Source: an uncultured Actinomycetes bacterium
GTDB lineage: Bacteria > Actinomycetota > Actinomycetes > Nanopelagicales > Nanopelagicaceae
Length of the DNA stretch: 8,557 nt
NCBI GenBank assembly: GCA_903901905.1
Contig: CAIUSQ010000310.1
Coordinates: 1-8,557 of the forward strand
Direction: 5' to 3'
Shown in pieces: positions 6,390 through 8,557 of this stretch (within the stretch, counting starts at the first letter, position 1; each line of letters opens with the position of its first letter). The translations under genes were made by a program, and so were the position numbers. The notes beneath the pieces are model-generated. The model did not search any database. It was not told where the DNA came from and saw only the letters and a program-made list of their open reading frames with translations.

Positions 6390-7334
6390 ATGAAGGACTT
6401 ATTGCGCACCGAGCACTTATCACGGGCTGATGTTGAATTAATATTGTCCACTGCCGCTGAATTTGCTGAGAAACCTCTGCGATCTAATTCAGCATTAGCA
6501 AATAAAACCGTTGCTATCTATATGACTAAACCTTCTACACGTACAAGGCTTGCATCTGAAACGGCCGTTGTTCATCTTGGGGGAACTCCAATTTTTATAA
6601 GAGGCGATGAACTCCAATTGGGCCGTGGAGAATCTATTTCAGATACGGCCAAGATAATCAGTGGCTATGCAAGTGCATTAATTGTTCGAACATTTGCTCA
6701 GTCAGATGTTGATGAACTTGGTGCGAACTCTTCAATTCCAGTAATTAACGCACTAACTGATGTGGATCATCCAACTCAATTATTGGCAGATTGGCTAACT
6801 ATTCGAGAAAACTTTGGAAAAGATATAACAGGACGTAAGTTTGTTTATCTCGGTGATGGTAACAACATGTCGCATGCTTGGTTAATTATGGGAGCGATCA
6901 TGGGTGCACATGTTGTTGCTGCCACACCTGGCGGTAAATGGGCTCCGGATCCAATTGTTGTTGAAGTTGCAAAAAATATTGCAGCACAAAATGGTGGAAA
7001 AGTTGAACTTTCAAATGATCCTGAAGCTGCTGCACAAGATGCATCTGTTCTTTACACTGATGTTTGGATGTCAATGGGTGATTCAGAATCTGATCGCAGT
7101 GAAAAAACCCGATCTCTGTCTCCATTTGCCGTTAGTGAGCAGTTAATGAAACTCACAACTAAAGACTCAATATTTATGCATTGCTTGCCAGCACATCGAG
7201 GGGAAGAAGTGTCGGCATCTGTCATCGATGGCCCACGATCTGTCGTTTGGCGTGAGGCGTATCATCGCCGCACAACAATTCAAGCTATTTTGTACCATTT
7301 AGTCCGTGGAGACTTAGAGGGCTCTACACGCTAA
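6390..7334 (+). CDS. argF: Ornithine carbamoyltransferase
   Basis: This 314-residue cytosolic enzyme makes citrulline from ornithine and carbamoyl phosphate in arginine synthesis. STRTR (49-53) binds carbamoyl phosphate, R100 lies in the VRTF segment, HPTQ (127-130) is the second carbamoyl-phosphate site, DVWMSMG (224-230) matches the ornithine-side Asp and SMG loop, and HCLPAHRGEEV (264-274) carries the conserved Cys265. After STRTR the usual S-F-E type sequence is LASE, and the C-terminal REAYHRRTTIQAIL departs from the usual ENRLHAQKALL type, so it is a divergent subgroup. The key ligands are kept, and ornithine rather than another acceptor is the best call. No other arginine gene is in the window. 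pntA follows ten bases later. Confidence 0.92.
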   Translation: MKDLLRTEHLSRADVELILSTAAEFAEKPLRSNSALANKTVAIYMTKPSTRTRLASETAVVHLGGTPIFIRGDELQLGRGESISDTAKIISGYASALIVRTFAQSDVDELGANSSIPVINALTDVDHPTQLLADWLTIRENFGKDITGRKFVYLGDGNNMSHAWLIMGAIMGAHVVAATPGGKWAPDPIVVEVAKNIAAQNGGKVELSNDPEAAAQDASVLYTDVWMSMGDSESDRSEKTRSLSPFAVSEQLMKLTTKDSIFMHCLPAHRGEEVSASVIDGPRSVVWREAYHRRTTIQAILYHLVRGDLEGSTR

Positions 7335-7337
7335 TAT
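7332..7337 (+). promoter_or_regulatory. Possible -10 of a leaderless pntA transcript, overlapping the argF stop
   Basis: TAATAT begins on the argF TAA stop and is followed by seven bases (TTGTCGC) and the pntA ATG. It fits the actinobacterial TAnnnT form. No Shine-Dalgarno stands before pntA, so either leaderless initiation from this site or re-initiation after argF must be used. I see no clear -35. Confidence 0.4.
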
Positions 7338-7344
7338 TTGTCGC

Positions 7345-8466
7345 ATGCGCATAGTCGTCCCAAAAGAGATTAAACCTGGCGAAAAGCGCGTTGCGCTCGT
7401 CCCCGATGTAATCAGTAAGTTAACTCGCCTTGGACTAGAAGTTATCATTGAATCTGGAGCTGGAATTGCATCCCAAGCTAGTGATGCTCAGTTCGCTGAA
7501 CAAGGTGCAACCGTTAAACAAGGTGATGTCTTATCTGATGCTGATGTAGTGCTTTCTGTACAACCACTAACGCCGCAACAAATGTCTACACTTAAAAAAG
7601 GTGCAATCACAATCTCTTTTCTATCACCAGTTACTTCAACTGATTCGATCGAAGCGGCAACAAAAGCTGGAGTTACAGCATTTTCACTCGAATTGGTTCC
7701 ACGAATTTCACGCGCTCAGTCTATGGATGCTTTAACATCACAAGCATTGTGCGCAGGTTACAGAGCGGCAATTGTTGGCGCAGAACTCTCACCTCGATTT
7801 GCGCCAATGTTAATGACCGCTGCAGGCACAGTAACTCCGGCCCAAGTTTTAGTTCTTGGAGCAGGTGTTGCAGGATTGCAAGCGATTGCAACCTCTCGCC
7901 GTTTAGGTGCTGTTGTTTCAGCCTACGACGTTCGACCTGCATCTGCCGATGAAGTTCGTTCTATGGGCGCAACATTCATTGAACTCGAACTTGAAGCACT
8001 TGAAGGTGCAGGTGGATATGCCCGCGAGATGAGTGAAGATAGAGCAGCAAAGCAGCGTGAACTTCTAACTCCATTCATTGCAAAGTCACACATTGTTATT
8101 ACAACTGCAGCAGTTCCAGGACGACAAGCACCTCAGTTAATGACTAAGGCCATGGTTGATTCAATGGCTCCAGGAACAATCATTGTTGATTTAGCGGCCG
8201 AAACAGGTGGCAACGTTGAAGGTTCTAAACCTGGTGAAATAATTGAAACTGCTGGTGGAGTTCGTATTTGGGGTGGAAAAGATGTCCCAAGCCAACTTCC
8301 TTTCCATGCATCGTTTCTGTACTCACGAAATGTAGTTAACTTACTTTCACTCTTCACCATCGGAGATAAAGATGGAGTCAAAGCATCATTTAATCTTGAT
8401 TTTGATGATGAGATCATAAATGGTGCTGCAGTAACACACGCAGGTTCACGAAGAGGAGCACATTAA
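7345..8466 (+). CDS. pntA: NAD(P) transhydrogenase subunit alpha, soluble domain I part
   Basis: This 373-residue NAD(H)-binding component (dI) of proton-translocating transhydrogenase passes hydride between NADH and NADP+ coupled to proton entry. It begins MRIVVPKEIKPGEKRVALVP as in the AlaDH/PNT family. PRISRAQSMDALTSQA (119-134) is the RQD-loop segment, GAGVAGLQAIATSRRLGA (172-189) is the Rossmann nucleotide site with acidic D195 after the second strand, and GYAREMSED (224-232) with VPGRQAPQLM (257-266) and VDLAAETGGN (281-290) complete the signature. It ends at about 373 residues without membrane helices, so this is the split type in which the alpha membrane part is a separate gene, which indeed starts at 8466. 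The alternative, alanine dehydrogenase, is excluded by the ISRAQSMD motif and the next gene. Confidence 0.95.
   Translation: MRIVVPKEIKPGEKRVALVPDVISKLTRLGLEVIIESGAGIASQASDAQFAEQGATVKQGDVLSDADVVLSVQPLTPQQMSTLKKGAITISFLSPVTSTDSIEAATKAGVTAFSLELVPRISRAQSMDALTSQALCAGYRAAIVGAELSPRFAPMLMTAAGTVTPAQVLVLGAGVAGLQAIATSRRLGAVVSAYDVRPASADEVRSMGATFIELELEALEGAGGYAREMSEDRAAKQRELLTPFIAKSHIVITTAAVPGRQAPQLMTKAMVDSMAPGTIIVDLAAETGGNVEGSKPGEIIETAGGVRIWGGKDVPSQLPFHASFLYSRNVVNLLSLFTIGDKDGVKASFNLDFDDEIINGAAVTHAGSRRGAH
8452..8458 (+). promoter_or_regulatory. Shine-Dalgarno of pntAB inside pntA
   Basis: AGAGGAG in the last codons of pntA lies seven bases before the ATG at 8466. It supports the overlapping start of the next gene. 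Confidence 0.7.
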
Positions 8467-8557
8467 TGGACGCAATGGCAATTCTTTCCATCTTTGTTTT
8501 ATCTGTTTTCGTTGGGTTTGAAGTTGTCTCTAAAGTCTCATCTACATTGCACACACC
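8466..8557 (+). CDS. pntAB: NAD(P) transhydrogenase subunit alpha part 2 (membrane), 3' truncated by window edge
   Basis: Thirty codons are visible. They encode MDAMAILSIFVLSVFVGFEV followed by VSKVSSTLHT, a match to the start of the small membrane subunit PntAB (domain II, alpha part): one hydrophobic helix at about residues 5-18, then the conserved GFEVxSKVSxTLHTP sequence. The subunit forms part of the proton channel together with PntB, which would be expected just beyond the window. The ATG shares one base with the pntA TAA stop (TAATG) and has AGAGGAG seven bases upstream, so production is coupled to pntA. Confidence 0.9.
   Translation, partial: MDAMAILSIFVLSVFVGFEVVSKVSSTLHT

Noticed and set aside
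6898..7146. Open frames on both strands inside argF
   Set aside because: Both are short, Gln/Leu/His-rich shadows without ribosome binding sites, within a well-conserved enzyme gene.

Overview
The window looks like a stretch of chromosome from a streamlined, A+T-rich actinobacterium. The acI/Nanopelagicales freshwater lineage is my best guess, inferred from gene content and not proven. The actinobacterial signal comes from DUF3039, from DUF2017 directly after clpS, and from the order clpS-DUF2017-murI-rph-rdgB, which matches the Rv1331-Rv1341 neighbourhood of Mycobacterium tuberculosis with several genes missing. Low G+C, very short spacers and 1-4 base gene overlaps point to a reduced genome. 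I see no mobile element, CRISPR array, tRNA or rRNA.

Layout: (1) 1-219, the end of a plus-strand gene with an SGNH-hydrolase-like C-terminus. (2) 237-268, a perfect palindrome that can terminate both converging transcripts. (3) 283-6337, eight minus-strand genes, read in transcription order: a DUF3039 zinc-ribbon-like protein, a secreted GH18 hydrolase, clpS, DUF2017, murI, rph, rdgB, and a membrane protein with a histone-H1-like lysine tail. (4) 6338-6389, a short divergent promoter region. (5) 6390-8557 on the plus strand, an ornithine carbamoyltransferase (argF), pntA and the first 30 codons of the next transhydrogenase subunit gene.

The minus-strand block joins protein quality control (ClpS), peptidoglycan precursor supply (MurI), RNA 3'-end processing (RNase PH) and nucleotide-pool cleaning (RdgB). 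Several joints are translationally coupled: DUF3039/GH18 overlap by 4 bases (ATGA), and clpS/DUF2017, rph/rdgB and pntA/pntAB each overlap by 1 base (TAATG). Where a gene is not coupled there is either a clear Shine-Dalgarno (rph, the histone-like gene) or a -10-like hexamer 6-9 bases before the start codon and no Shine-Dalgarno (argF, pntA, clpS). The second pattern suggests leaderless or nearly leaderless mRNAs.

Most of the window is housekeeping. The least ordinary item is the histone-tail/transmembrane/Fn3-like protein at 283-1083, which could tie the nucleoid or another polyanion to the membrane. Next are a consensus promoter buried in the last codons of the GH18 gene and the insertion of that GH18 gene into a conserved block. 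I do not see convincing evidence of a wholly new multi-gene system.
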